Assembly (NCBI GenBank): GCA_008933995.1
Contig: WARS01000014.1
Span: forward strand, 7,115,192-7,179,191
Length of the DNA stretch: 64,000 nt
DNA from: Datnioides undecimradiatus
Taxonomy: Eukaryota; Chordata; Actinopteri; Lobotiformes; Datnioididae
Direction of reading: 5' to 3'
This document shows, in pieces, positions 1 through 13,700 of the stretch (within the stretch, counting starts at the first letter, position 1; every line of letters begins with the position of its first letter). The position numbers and the translations under genes were made by a program. The notes below the pieces were generated by a model. It searched no databases and was not told the origin of the DNA. It worked only from the letters and a program-made list of their open reading frames with translations.

Positions 1-123
1 CTGAAGAACTCCTAAACCTTAGAATTTCAAGGCAATGCTATTGGAAAGTAGCTAGAAGCCAAATGAAATAACTAAACTGAATGCTACATCATTAATGTAC
101 CGTATGTATTGTGTTTTGCGAAA

Positions 124-253
124 TCGCTCAGGAACTAGTGGAGACCAAAACAGAGCTAAAAGGAGAGTGAGTATCTGACTTAAGCTCACCCAGTACCCAG
201 AGAAACGTCTCCAATTCGATGCTAATGTTGCACCATACCTGCTGGATGTGTAA
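124..253 (+). repeat. Dispersed teleost repeat, family B, fragment
   Basis: The segment reads ctcaggaactagtggagacc, then aaaacagagctaaaagg, then gatgctaatgttgc. This is the core of a repeat that recurs in this window at about 1818, 15052 (minus), 33095 and 49745. No coding capacity and no clear ends are visible. I recall the same phrases as common in teleost genomes but cannot assign a class. Confidence 0.65.
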
Positions 254-1817
254 CCTATGACATGTTTGATATTAAAACATTATGAGGTGATAATATGCAA
301 GTGCTCAGTTAGCAGTTTAATGCTATTTTGGTAAGCAATAAATAATAGAATGTTGTTTGTGAGACAAATAGAGTGTTTCTCAACTCAGTCCTGAGGCCTG
401 CCTGTTCTGCAAAGTTCACCGCTGCCTTGTAGCTATAAGAACTGGACATGTGTGGAAAACTCTGTTTCCGCTTCTGAAATAAGGAAACTTTTGTTAAGTG
501 TTCAATGTGAGCTGTTTTTTTCCTTCCTGCTGTGTTGGAGGTTAGAGCTTTCATGTCACCAACATATCTCACTGCATCCTGCCGTTCTGAGTAAATGTGT
601 GACGGTATGTCCTTGAGCCAAATTATCTAATGAAATAAAAGGAAGAAACTTTGAAGTTTGTTGTGATGTGCATGATGCAATTTGTTTTCAACGCCAATTT
701 GGATTTGGGGATCCGCTCAAGGTGATTGTGATTGTTTGCGAGTGTGTGTCAAGCGTGTACGAGGCCTCGCCGTGTGTGTTTCCCCAAGTTCACCCCCAGA
801 CACAAAAGACCACATTGATCGCTCTTTCTTTCTCTCTCTCCCACACGTGCACACGCATACACCTGACTCACCCATTGTCCCCGAACCACAACCTCTCATC
901 TAAGTGGATCTAAACCACTTATCCCATCAATGCCGTGTATGTGTGTGTGGTAGTGTGTGCCTGTGTGTGTGTCTTACTGGGGGCGCAGGGATTTTTTTTT
1001 TAGTCATTGACCTAACCAAGACCACTGAGCATTGAACTGGAGGCCTGGAAAGCCTTTTATCCACCCATCCATCTCTCAGTTTCTCCCCTCATCAATCCAT
1101 CTCTAGCCTACAGCATCTTGTTTTCCCCTCCAGTGATTCAGTTACCTTTTCCTGTATGCTCCTGTGCTCACTCCATCTCTCTCACTCTCACGCACACACA
1201 TCATCATCCAGCCTTTTATGAACCCCTCAAATCTATTTCACATTTCTTTCTTTTTTTTTTAACATCCACATTACAACCAGTGACCCAAATATATCTGCTG
1301 ATGAAAACAAGAATAAAGTGTTATTAAAAAAAAAACAACTTTTGAAACTGAAATGTATTAAAATTACAGTCAGCAAATAATAAATAAACTGCAATGTGAT
1401 GAACAGACAAATGAGCAAATGATTTACTTGCTGTCTGAGTGGTAGGCCTGCATACATCTGTGGAACCACACTGCGTGCCCCTGGTGCCTGTAATGAAAGC
1501 TAACGCTGCTAGACCTGTGTACTAACTACTGAAAATTAGACAAACAAGTGGCAAATAAGACCAAAAAAGCTGGGGCAAACCACAAAAACTTTGTGGTTTG
1601 TGGACATTGTTAAATCCAGGCTGTTGACCATTTAAATCTTCTTCTTCAACTGTGAATTGATTATCAGTGAAACAAATGACATACATATATCTAGAACTAT
1701 ATGTTTGAAATGAAACACAGACAGACAAAATCACCAACGGGCTGATAGACACACAGGATAATTTAGCAACCAGCTAAATAGTTTTCTCAGCAGTTGAAAG
1801 ACCAAAATATTGCTTAG
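254..1817. other. Non-coding, no gene seen
   Basis: Intron-like DNA with GT-rich stretches at about 730-780 and 930-975, a pyrimidine-rich segment at 1060-1260 and A-rich runs near 1326. The short open frames here are low-complexity translations on both strands. Confidence 0.6.
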
Positions 1818-1904
1818 AGGAGATAGAATATTGGATGCATATCCTCCAGCTCGCCAAAACCTCAACATCAAATCAATACTAATGTTGCTCTTTATCTGCA
1901 GGGC
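1818..1904 (+). repeat. Family B repeat, short degenerate fragment
   Basis: It contains aatcaatactaatgttgctc preceded by gatagaatattgga. These phrases correspond to the 3' part of the family B consensus seen at 49745-49985 (gtgaatattgga, then aatcaatgctaatgttg). It is diverged and has no ends. Confidence 0.45.
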
Positions 1905-3539
1905 ATGTAAAGAGGAGAGTATTTGCTAACACTGTCTGCAGAGTCATTTTAAATGCGGTGATATGTCGATGATGCTCTACAGCTGATCCCCCGGGGACCA
2001 AAGAATCAATCATTGCTGGTTAATGTTAACTGAGGTCCAACTCAGACAGTGAATACTATGTGAGCAAATCAGTGAAGACACAAAACAATGACCTTGTCCC
2101 ACTGCTACTTATTCATAATGCAATTTATTTTGTATTTGGATATCTCATTATATAGGTTGCATGTGGATCATGAATTATGTGGTTAACTTAACACATGCGC
2201 TATCCACATTGGTGTGTGATGAAATATCCTAATTCAAAGCAATTCAGATCCTCCCTCGCAAAAGGCGCAAACACACTCACGCATCCAGGAGCTGAAAGGG
2301 ATTTCATGTTAAAACACCCTTTTATCTTGCTGCTTTGATGACATTGTTCTATACATTCCCGTCAGTAATGCACACTGAACTGAGATGAACCAAAAACGTG
2401 GAAACATAAAAACAGCTTTCTCTTGTTTTTGTTCTCTCCGCTGTGTCCTTCTACATTTCCTCTCTTTTCCACTCTCGTATCAGCCTTTGTCATGGCCGCT
2501 CCCCCTCCGCCTGTCCAACCCAGAAACCGGAGGCCTAACGCTAAATGGTAAAAACAGCATCTATGTAAAGAAGAATGCATTATGCATATCTCACTATAAA
2601 CATGACGATTCAATTAGACCGCAATGCAAACGCTGTGTCAGAAGCATTTAGCGCATGCTGTGCACCTCTTATGGATGCAAATTGTGTGTCTGTGTGTGGG
2701 TGTGTATTCATATCGGGCTGTGTGTGGAATACATATAAATGCTTCAGTTAGTAAAATGGCCCTGAAGTAAAAGACACTGGAGTATTTAATGTGCTAGATG
2801 CTAGAGCTGCGCATTTTGCCTTGCTGTACTTTGATGACAAAGAGGTCGTTACGTCTAAAACAATGAAGCTACCTTGATATTGATATATTCAGCTGTTTCG
2901 TTGTTATTGCCAATTACTTGTAAGGCTAACAAGTAAGATCCAATTTGGCGGTACTGGAAATGGAAGAAGAACATGCAGACGCTGAACAGAGACAGACAGG
3001 GAACCAAGCTAACCCTAGCCTGATGATATTCCTCCCACACTTAATTACAGTAATGTTCATGGCCTTTGTTTGTGAGACTCTGGGTGATATAAGAATCACT
3101 AATTACAGCAGAGGCAGGTGGGGCAGAATGAAAGACAGAGCATATACCAAAAAGTAAAACTGCATCCCAAACATCACCCGGAAGTGTTGAACATCACAGA
3201 AGCTCCACTGTATCTTCACAGAGTAACCGAGGTTGGAACTTTCCTTTAATTGGCTTCTTCCCAGAAGAACTTCAGTCAACTTTGGAAATCAAAGATGTTT
3301 CAAATCAATTTATCATTTCCCTTGCCAGCAGATGTATTTTCAGCATTTTCACCTGATTTCACCCTCCACTGTGTGATTTGCAAGCAGAAATCTGATTAGG
3401 TGTAATTTCTCGAGACAGAGCAGTCGTGATTGTCCTGAACTGTGTTAGGTCTTCTTACGAATGCAAAGTTTGGGCTTTTGATTTTCTTGCCAAAAGCCAG
3501 ATGAGACGATCAATATCACCTTCATGACACAGGAATTTC
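1905..3539. other. Non-coding, no gene seen
   Basis: Mixed-composition intron-like sequence. A GT-rich patch lies near 2686-2730. Open frames at 2362-2651 overlap on both strands and show no domain. No repeat family was recognised. Confidence 0.55.
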
Positions 3540-3850
3540 TTATAGGGCAGTAATGCCACTTAGCAGCCATCTTGGCAATGCCACCAGGAGGTTATTTTAG
3601 GCTAACAAGTCCAGGCCCCTATCGGAATGAATGGGGAGACCGAGACAGAGACTGAAAACTGCAATCACCAGTCAAATCTACTTTTACTAAACATGTGTAA
3701 GGTTTCACAACAAAGGTTTCTTTTACAACTCATTCCAGAGCCCACAGCTGTAGACCTCTCTACTCAGAGTGCTTGTCTCTATAATGGCAGTGACTATAGC
3801 TAGCTTTACTTGATCCAGTGGTAACAAAATCCTTTGTCCAGCACAACCAG
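3540..3850. repeat. Probable dispersed teleost repeat
   Basis: The segment includes cgccact-type and 'ggaatgaatggggagaccga' phrases, then gtgtaaggtttcacaac, acaactcattccagagccc and gtggtaacaaaatcc. I remember these in this order from a widespread teleost interspersed repeat. No termini, target duplications or coding frame are visible, and the class is unknown. Confidence 0.4.
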
Positions 3851-3995
3851 GACAGCTATTTCCCCCCTTTTCCAGTTTTTAAGCTAAGCTAAGCTAACCA
3901 TCTACTGGCTGTAGCTTTACATTACTGTACAGGTATATGAGCATATCAGTCTTGCTGCAACAAAACAAATAGGTATATTATTTCAAGAAATATTT
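3851..3995 (+). repeat. Half of a fold-back type teleost repeat
   Basis: The core aagctaagctaagctaacc is followed by ctggctgtagctttac, tgagcatatc and aggtatattatttc. It matches the right half of the palindromic element found more completely at 5270-5708. Only one arm is present here, so this is a truncated copy. Confidence 0.55.
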
Positions 3996-4017
3996 TCATA
4001 TAAATTAGATATATCCC

Positions 4018-4322
4018 TCCATCCATTTTCTGTAACTTCTTTATCTCCTTCAGAGTTGAGGATGTTGCTGGAGCCTATTCCAGCAGTCATTGGGCGGGAG
4101 CTAGGATACACCCAGGACAGATCGCTAGCATGTCACGGACAAACTCATTCACACTCACTTTCATGGTCAATTTCGAGTTCCCAGTTCACCTATAATGCCT
4201 GTTTTTGGGTAGTGGGTGGAAGCTGGAGTGGGTGAAACCCACACGGACACGAACATGCAAACTCAACACAGAAAGGACCCCGGACCCAGGACCTTCTTGC
4301 CGTGAGTTAAAGTGCTAACCTA
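4018..4322 (-). repeat. Teleost dispersed repeat, family D, reverse copy
   Basis: It opens with ccatccattttctgtaac and continues with ggagcctattccagcagtca, attgggcgggagc and aacatgcaaactcaacacag, ending ccaggaccttcttgccgtga and gtgctaacc. Read on the minus strand, this is the same family as 7447-7771. It is a degenerate non-coding copy. The family is abundant in fish genomes; I leave its class open. Confidence 0.7.
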
Positions 4323-5269
4323 AATTACATACATTAAAAATTTTGTTCCATGTCGGTGCCACATTAGGTGGATCTCAATAAGAATGTCTACTGAGAAATG
4401 GATAATAAATTAATATACAATATACATAATATTTAATGAAGAACACAAGTTCGATCTACACCAAACAAAGTTTCCTTTAACTGTGTGAGCTTCCAACAAG
4501 TTGTTTGTGTCTAGAAGTGGGTCTTAATGGTAAAATTCTAGGAAAATTCTTATAATTATGTTTTCTTCTAATTTTCACACAAAAATAATCCAATCCCCTG
4601 AAGATAAAAGCTTTTAATGGAACATCTCAGCCCTAAAGACAGCTGCTAATGTGGATATCTGTCAAAAGGAAGGAGGAGGACATTTATGTGGCACAGGACT
4701 TTATTAAGCAGACAAGAAAATGGCTGCAAGAAATAGAGAAATGAGCTCTTGAAATGCTGAATAACAGAGTTAATACAGTGCTGTGGATTAGATTGCGCAA
4801 GGATGGTATTTGGTTCATCTTGATCTTATTAGAGATGTGTTTGCATTTCGTAGCCTCGGGTTATTTCATTCTCATGCGCACTTTGTAGGCCAACAAAGCA
4901 GTGTTAACAGCACCGGTGGTTATCGTGATCGTTTATGAGACACATGTCCACGTTTTTGGCAGCCTAATCTGTTTTCAACAACCCAATTTACTGTACCTGG
5001 GCTTGCCACTATCCGTAGGAAATAAAGCCTTACTGTGTAATTGAGAGATAAGTCGAGATAATAGCATCAATACATCCCCCACACAAAAAGGTGCCACGTG
5101 TCAGCCTGTGGGGATTGCAGAAATATTAAAATGTCCATCCATTGGCAAACAAAGGCGCTGCTTGTTAGGGGGGGTTTAGGTTGAGAGCCCTGATATCACA
5201 AGGGTTGTTTTTCATATACTCTGACTCGTTCAGTTTTGCACCCTGGAGAAAACAAACTATTATTAAAAG
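4323..5269. other. Non-coding, no gene seen
   Basis: Intron-like sequence without open frames of note. A G run occurs at 5169-5174. No repeat family was recognised. Confidence 0.55.
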
Positions 5270-5708
5270 AGTGGTTTAACATTTTTGGGTGATAACCTTT
5301 TTTGCTGTTTTGCCAAGGGGATGAAGATCAATACCACTCTTGTGTCTATACTGTGAAAATGAAACAACAACCAATAGCTGGTTAGCTTAGCATGAAGAAA
5401 GCTTAGCACCTTTTGAAGCTCATTAGTGTAAGCGTAAGAACTTCAGTTGCATTGAGTTTAGGAGGTCTTATGCGTGGGACTATTTCTCGACTGGGTGCAG
5501 TTAAGCAAACTGGATAAAGTGGTAAAGTGTGTTTTTAGGGGCTGGTTAGCTGTTTCCTTCTGTTCCTTTATGCTAAACTACCTTAAGCTAACCAGCTGCT
5601 TGCTGTATTCTTAATACTTAGCATGCAGATATGAAAGTGGTGTTAATATTCTCACTGAACACTCAGCAACAGAGCAATTACAGGTTTTTTCCAAAATGTC
5701 CAACTGCT
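5270..5708 (+). repeat. Fold-back (palindromic) non-autonomous element, degenerate
   Basis: The left arm (about 5277-5350) contains gtttaacatttttggg, then atgaagatcaataccactct. The right arm (about 5620-5705) contains gatatgaaagtggtgttaat, attctcactgaacactcagc and ccaaaatgtccaac, which is its inverse complement with substitutions. The centre carries gctggttagcttagcatg and its counterpart ccttaagctaaccagctgc. No coding capacity. Long inverted arms suggest a MITE or fold-back DNA element. It is old, judging by the mismatches between the arms. Confidence 0.6.
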
Positions 5709-7204
5709 GTAAACCACATTCATATTCTGTACAGTAACTGAGTGGCAGCGTTAAGAGTATACACCAGGCTAATTTTAACGTTGTGTGCACATTATTACAC
5801 TGTTGAATGAACATAATCTCTCACATCATCTCTCTCTCTCTCGCTCTCTCTCCTGGTTTTGCTGACGTGTGTCCTTCGCTGCTCTGTGGTCTTCACCGGT
5901 AACAAACCTGTTTTGGCAAACACGCCTTCCAGATAAATTTAGCCTCACTTGACAATTTAATGTCAGTGAAAGCCGCCCAGCAAAGTTGCGTCCCGTCCCT
6001 CCCGGAAAAAGAATGAGGTGAAAAAAGGGATTTAAAAGGTGAAAGGAAAGATTTGTGGATGCCATTCTGTGTCTAATGTGAGCGGCTGACACTCATAAAC
6101 CTTTTGTTATCAGCAAGTTTCTATGTTAAGCTCAAGTCTGCGTACACACACAGCTTTTGTGTGTGTGTGCAGGTCCACTTTGTGTGGCTTGTTATTTTGT
6201 AACATGGCTAAGAAAGGGTACAGTTGGTTGCCTTTATTTGCATTTGAAGACAGCTATGAATAAAACATTGGATCTCACGCTTACTGTTGTGTATATGCGC
6301 GTGCGTGTGCGTGTGAATGTGTGTGTGTGTGTCTCTACTATATGTGCATCTATTAACACAAATGAGGAATGTGCTGCCATGCTGAAACAGATGCCAGGTG
6401 TGAGGAAAAACATATTTTAATGCAACTGGCAACACGACTGACAAAAATAAAACAACTTGAAATTACATCACATGCTGTAAAATGACAATTTTCAGCTTCG
6501 AAACTATATAACAAATCTACAAATTATGCCAGTCGACTAATTGGATTAAACTCCCCCCACCCCCTTTGCCATTCATCACCGCAGTTCAAGTTCAAGTTGA
6601 AAGCACTGTTTGAGGCTATCGTACTGGCACGCAGACAGCATATGTATTTGGGCTATAATGATTTTTTCATCATTACACTCTGTCCATAATTTGATGGGAT
6701 CGCTGTGCATCTGTTACAGTGTCCACAATCACTTCCAAAGTGTCCTCAAGCAGGGCAGCATCAATCCTACAACTCCAGGCGCTCTGTACTTTGGCTGACC
6801 GCTAATATTTCACATTTGTGTACTACGTGTGAGTGTCTGCGTGTGTGTGTGTGTGCGCGCGTTTGTGTCAGATCGCTCTCCAAAAAACACAAATTCCAAT
6901 TACCTAAAATGCAAAATGAGCCATAAATTAATCTCCAGATCAACATGTAATCCACCATATCCTCCCCGTCAATAAATCAAGCACACCCTCCCTGCAATTA
7001 CCCTCCTATGATCAGGGCAGGCAGCTGGAGGGTGCGTTGAATTATGGCGTTAATAGAGGGGGATGCATCCTGGCCAGCAGGCAGCATGTTTATACCTGGA
7101 CGGAGCTGCAGATTAATTTGACTATCAATCTAACTAACAGGCAGAGAGAGCAAGAGAGAGTGAGAGAGAGAGAGTGCAGGCACCTGCACATGCTGAGACA
7201 TTCT
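5709..7204. other. Non-coding with small simple repeats
   Basis: Contains a (CT)n patch at about 5828-5852, a (GT)n patch at 6296-6332 and another at 6840-6862. Open frames are translations of these repeats. No gene was recognised. Confidence 0.6.
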
Positions 7205-7250
7205 CACACACACACACACACACACAAGCACATACACATACACATACACA
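7205..7250. repeat. (CA)n microsatellite
   Basis: Eleven uninterrupted CA units at 7205-7226, followed by a short (CACATA)-type extension. It is preceded by a (GA)-rich patch at 7141-7175. Confidence 0.9.
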
Positions 7251-7446
7251 TTTCTTTGCATGCTAGTATCTAAAAACAAATGCTTAGGCCTACGCATAAG
7301 GATGCATGTATAAGTGCGCAGCTTGTATTATGTTACATTAATGAGGTCTTAAATTCTGCTCGTGCAGAAGATTTTCCACCAAACGGCAGCAATTAATATT
7401 CTAATATTCTAATAATATCAGTGGACTTTAATGATACTCCACACAA

Positions 7447-7771
7447 GTGGCGGCGGCGCAGCGGTGCAGTGGTTTGCTCTGTCGCCCCACAGCAAAAAGG
7501 TCGAGTGCCTCCATGTGTGGAGGTTGCATGTTCTGCCCATGCCTGTGTGGGTTATCTCTGTTTTCCTCCCACAAATAATAAATATACAAGTTATATGGCA
7601 ACTCTAAATGTCCTATAGGTGTGATTGCGAGCACCAGTGGTCATCTGTCTCGACGTAACAGTCTCGTCATTGACTGTATATGGAGTATGCCACTTGCTGC
7701 TCAGTGTCAACTGGGACTGAACCCCCCGCCAAGACCCTCAAGGATAAGCAGTTATAGCTAATGGACAGAAG
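7447..7771 (+). repeat. Teleost dispersed repeat, family D, forward copy
   Basis: It begins gtggcggcggcgcagcggtg, then tggtttgctctgtcgcccca, gtggaggttgcatgttctgc, tttcctcccacaa and gtcaactgggactgaacccc, and ends ggataagcagttatagctaa. It is diverged, has lost parts, and is non-coding. It faces the copy at 4018-4322 in inverted orientation about 3.1 kb away. The 65-codon frame inside is an artefact of the repeat. Confidence 0.75.
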
Positions 7772-10700
7772 AAATGCATTTGCTATTTTTAAGCCGTGGC
7801 TACTTGCATTCATAACAATAGTGGGTGCAACTGTGAATCATTTTAGAATGGTTTATAAGCACCCTTAGGTCCTTTTAAGCCATTCTAAAAAAAACTTTAA
7901 AAGACCTTATCTGCATCAAGATTCACTGGAACTTAAAAATACATTTCAGTCTTTGCATTATCTTAGCAATATAAAGATACACACACACACCAAACAAATT
8001 ACACACACACAAATCACACTGTTCAGTGCTAGAACATCCATGCTCAGTATTTGTTCCATGTCGGGTTGCTGTGTGTACTGTGTAATGCATGTGCCTATGT
8101 GCATGAAGGCCAAGTGCACGTACACTGTATATAAGGGCAGATCTATGCAAGAGCGTGTGTATGTTCCACCTGAGTGCTGATATTCCTTTATGTGGAAGGT
8201 CAACGACCCCAGCCTGTGAGGCACAGATCAATATGTGTCACTACTGATAAGCAACAGTCTAACCTGTGCACATATGGACAGTTTATAGTACATACACTGT
8301 GGAATTCAATGATCGCTTTAACTGCATAGGAGGTGCAGTCAAAATTTTGCATGATTGTGTCAGCTGTTCCTAAACGCAGCACGGCCCAGTAATGAGTATG
8401 CATCATCAGCTAGCCATAACTGTTATGAGTCAGCCAATGAGACCAAAGTTAAAGGCTGGTATGTGACTGCTAGTACAAGTAGAGAAGACTCGCTTCCTCC
8501 TTTTTCAGCCAGCACTACATTTCTGTCTCATACCAGAGCAGAAACACAACGGAAACGTGTCACATGTCATTGATTTCTGCAGTTCATTAAAGAAACTATT
8601 TCAGCAACACGCTTGACTGTTTTCTTTCTATATACTCTTCTTGTGTGTAGCATGTCTATGAGCTGCATCCAGGCATTAAGCTCTTTGTTTGATGATCTGT
8701 GTTTGGTGTTTGTTTTGTCTTTTGGGAGCATGAGAAAATATGTTTTTCTCCGGCGCTGAAGTTATGCATACGTGAAATATTGGTTTCTCTGTTTCATGGA
8801 TTGTAGTTGCAAATGCAGTGGACAGGCCAAGGAGTCAATATGTGTGCAGGGGACAGTCTTGTATACGGCAGAGAAACCTTGCTTTAGGTAAGATATTTGG
8901 CAACTCAAGGGATTGCATGGGATTCATGTCTGATGTCGCAGTTTCTAGATCATATTCCCCTGGAGCTGAGGAGACTAGGCCGGCTAAAAGAGTCAGGGAA
9001 AGCAGGCGGTGCCCAGGGATGCCTGGGAGTACAGGTACACCAGACGACTGCTTTCATCTATGATCCCTACAAATTTGAGGTCAGTAAACTACAAAGTGGA
9101 TGAGGTCTGAGCTCATGTAAGGTACTCTTTAGATTTCAATGAGGGCTCACAGTTGCTTAAATGAGCTTGACTATTCACTTCAGTACCAGACTCCACCTGT
9201 CACGTCAAGGGACTTTATTGTCATCAGTACAAAGTGAATGGATATCTGACAAAGCTGTTGAGATCTCACAACTGACTCTGAGAGCATTTTATCTACCCAG
9301 GAATTTATATGTGTGTTGCTGTTTATTGTCTTTGCAACTATCAGCACTTAAATGATTTTCTGATTTTCAGTTAAACACAAGATTGTGTTGCCACAGTCAT
9401 GCCACAGTAATGACATCAAGGGGCAGCAGCAACTGTTCTTGAAGACACAAACCATTGCAAATGTCCAAATTGCAAATTGGACATAACATTGCCTGGGTTT
9501 AATCAATATGTGAAGGGATAAACAAGAAAGAGTAATGTTGGACAGATTCTCAGAGTATACATGTCAAGGATAAGACATAAGCTCATGAGGAAAAGCCTTT
9601 GAAAGGCAACAACACCAAACACTTATCACGTCATGAAGGGGATGGCTCGACTGTCAACTACTTGACATGAACATTGGTGGCAGATAATGAGGCACACTTT
9701 GTAAATTAGATCACATTGTTAACGTCCTTAATTCAGTTGTACCTCAGACAGGATGGAGGGACCTCTACAGCAGGTGTAGAGGACTTTTAAACATTTAAAT
9801 CAAAGGAAGGCCACAGAAGCAGACGACTGGTCAATGAGCTTGCACCTCTGTGGCAACCTTAAGTTCAGTGTTGTAGACACTCACAATTCCTGGAACGTTT
9901 AAGACCTCATATAGGATATCTCCTCCGAAGAAAGCCTGTCCCTAGGAATATATTCTGATATAGTGTGGGATTTAGCTTGGGTTAGCCAGAATTAAAGCCA
10001 ATGTGCATGGGGGAAAAGCAGAGTCTGGAGTCACCTGGCCAAGGTGACTCCACTGAATATGTGTGTGGTTGTGTGCATTATTTGTGTGTAGGTCTGAGTG
10101 TACTCGCCCCCAGGCATGTATTTAAAATGAAGCTGTGCAAACTTGATTTTCTGTGAATTTATGGCACTGTTTAACAAGTTCATACTTTTTATATTTCATG
10201 CGGACGTGTAACTGTGCGTGCTGTATGTCCTCCAGCAATGTCAGTCCTGGATGCTGCACTAGAGTGTTGATTAAAGCGTGGTTAAATGTCAAGGTAGATA
10301 AAAGAACATTTCAGAGGAATCATTTTTTAAATTCAATACCGACTGACAACTAAGGACTCAATGGGAATTTTACCATTTGACATGGAAACAAAAGGTTTCA
10401 GCTTGTAGATTTCAATGCTTGTCTTGTCTTGGCACCTGTGTTAGGTGTTGCAGCAATTCTTCAAGACTTGGATTGCACCTCCGTGTTGTACATTGACCAA
10501 AGCAAGGGTATTTGCACAATACTATCACAGTATTGGTTTTGATGAGTAAGTATGCAGATCAATGTCTTCTTGAAGGACAGTTGGAGAAGAATTGTGGATA
10601 TTGTGAGGACCAAACTACCACCTTCGCTTCACAGAGTAGACCAGTGACACACACGTTGATGGTTTTCACACATCCTCCACTGTCCTCCATCCTCCTCTGT

Positions 10701-13700
10701 CTTATTCCCTTCCTCTATACATATCTCCACCAAGTCAGATCCAATTTCAGAGCAACTTAAAAACCCCTTGAACATCAAAGTGTCAGAACCAAGGCCCACT
10801 TTTTTTTTTCTCAAAAGACTGGCCAGGGCAGCAGGCATTGGCTCAAGTTGCACTGGCACATGTTGGCCCACATTGGCAAGAGAGTGGTACCGACTCAATG
10901 GCTGCCAAGTCATAGAGGACTGCCAAAGCAACTTCAAATGACCGCTCTCTCCTTCTCTGCTCCTGTTTCCCTCTCTCCTCCTCGCTATTTTACTCTCACA
11001 CTACCATTGTCTGTTTCTCTTCCACTCTCTCTCTTTCCCTTCATGTCTTTGTCTCTTTCTACCCACCGTCTTTATCTCCTGCTCCGAGTCTGTTAATCTG
11101 ATGAAGAGAAAGGTTAAACATTTGGCTGGCATTAGAAAACACCCCTGTGACAACTATGTGTGTTTCTTGTGTGCTAGTGTCCACAGAGAGTAGATTTATC
11201 CTCTAATGCAAAGAGAGACAGGTGGTTCAGCTTACTCGAAATACCTCAGGGGAATAGCTGAGAGAGAGAAGGAAGGAGACAGAGACAGGTACGCACAATG
11301 AGAGGGAAATAGCAGGAAACGACAATTAAACCTTTCACTTGACTCCATTAACAATCACAAATAGAAGAAGGCAGAGAAATAGAGTCGTAAATTTATAAAG
11401 CTCAGTCACAGAATGCAAGATGGAGAAATGCTGCCAACATTTCAGTTGACAAATGAAGGTTTATTTTGTGTAGTCGCCCACCAATTAGCCACGCAATCAG
11501 TCTCCAAGTGATCAAGAACAACCAACAAAACCTGAATTGTGCCAAATTACACATTACACATTAGCATATTCTGATGAGTTACCTTGATGGTTGAGGCTTT
11601 GCTAAGTAAATGCAACTAAATCGACTTTGTTTAGGCTGAAGAAAGCTGGTGGTCAAGGCTAAAATAAACCAACGCTGATGGTTACTGAGAGACAAGATGC
11701 AAAGTGTGGTCTCCAGTGTCAGGGTCAGACAATTTGTATGGCAAACCATTTATCCTGAACTCTCTCTCAGGTGTCTTTCCTGAGAAATAACAACCACAAA
11801 GTTGGCCCTAAAATAATGTTTACATGAGCTGCGATCGCAACATTCTCTTATGGCATCAACAAACAAAAACTGCGTCTGAATCAAATCTGGTCGCCATCCC
11901 CTTAAAAGTAGTTATCTTGCAGCAATACACCGGTTAAGGTACTCCATGTCATGCTTGGATCACGCCTTTCATGAAGTGCTGCATTGTGTGCTAGATGTCC
12001 TCTGGACCTCCTTCACTGTGCCACAGTGGCGACCTTTTACCCCAAATTTTATTTTGGAGAAGAAGAAGAAGTTGCGACTTCAATCAAGTGTATAGGGTGG
12101 GTGGAGAATGACAATTGTGTTTGGGCTGATTAGAGCAATTTCAATATGCTATTTGCCATGACAGAGAAGAAAAGAGTCTTCAGACATCTTGCACCACTAT
12201 GGAAGAGGTCTCCACTGACAGAACTGAAATCATGATATTCAAAACAACAAGCATAGCGCCCTGATCTGATGCACTGCTTTTGCTCTTTGATTCTGAAACC
12301 TTTCCAGACCATCATACCCAACCATGACCCAAGAAACAAACATGAACCTTGGTTTGACAGATGTTTGCTCTTTGCTGGAGTTTCTGTACCATGACGACAA
12401 TGTGCAAATATGCATGGGTAGTATTGCATATGCGTTCCTGCAAGTAACATAACAGCATAGAGTGCAGTTCTGCTGTAGATACTGCAATGTAACTCTGTAT
12501 ACTGACATACAACAGCTAGCAGCTGTTCACAGATCGGTTATTTCATTTGTTGTCCCACAATTACCACTCTTGTCATACAATATCTGCTGGTAGCAACTAA
12601 AGGATGACTGACGTTCTCACAATTGGCTAAGTTAGGGCATGGTCTTGGTTTAATATGGTCCACAGTGACTTCTTGATTTAATAGAGAGACACTTCAAAAC
12701 TTGCTTGTTTTACTACATGCGAGATAAACAATGCCGACTCGGATATCTGGTGTCGAACACCTCCACTTTATATGGCATCAACATCTGTCCCCACCACCTA
12801 CCTACGACTTGCATTCATTGCTGAAATGTAACAACCCCTTCTCGGAAAAAACACCGCGACTTTAATCCAGGCAGCAATCACACGGCCCACTGTAACTCAA
12901 TTGGGAAAACAAATTAGTTTTACATATGTATTATATTAGTATGTAATTTTCACATACAGATAAACAACAACACAGTCATCATCATTATTACTGTGTGCTG
13001 ACTGAGATGAATGTAATGAACTGCCGAGGAGACACGCAGAGGTGGAAAAAGGGAGGCTGCAGTCTCCAGAGTGCCTGTCTCCAAAGTAGCAGGAATATGC
13101 TAAGTGACTTCTGGTTATTTATGATTTGCAGATATTTTTCTCTCCCATTCACTGTGATCAGGTTATGAGCTTGTTTTTAGGATAAGACGTCAACTATTTT
13201 GCCAAAAAAAAAAAAAAATGTAATTTCTCACTTAGTCACTGAGATAACCAGAGAGCCAATGAGTTAACCAATAAAAACCAGCTAGCCTAACAAACAGTCA
13301 AAGAGTCACCCATGTGGTCAAACATCCAGAAAAGCAGCCAGCTTGTCAGTCGTCCCATACCAAGCCAGCCAGCCAATTTGCCCGCCTCCCTGCCAACAAA
13401 CTACCCAGCCACCGACCCTACCAAGCAAAGTGTCCTGCCAAGATGCCACCAAATGAAAAAAAAAACAAAAAAAAAACACGCAGTTGGCCTGTCAGCAAAC
13501 CAATTCACAAACTCACCATCCCACAGGCCAGACAGCTTTACTGCCAGCTAGTCAGTCATTTTCCCACACAGAGAACATGTTACATTTCCACCTAATACAA
13601 TGTCTTGAAGTGAAGAACGGCAAAGCCAGAGGCATGAAATCCCTCATCTCACGCTACCTTGTTCGCTATCTAACACCCATTATTTGCTCCCTCCCATTCC

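Noticed and set aside
7421-7634. Frames of 65 and 68 codons on both strands
   Set aside because: They fall inside the family D dispersed repeat.
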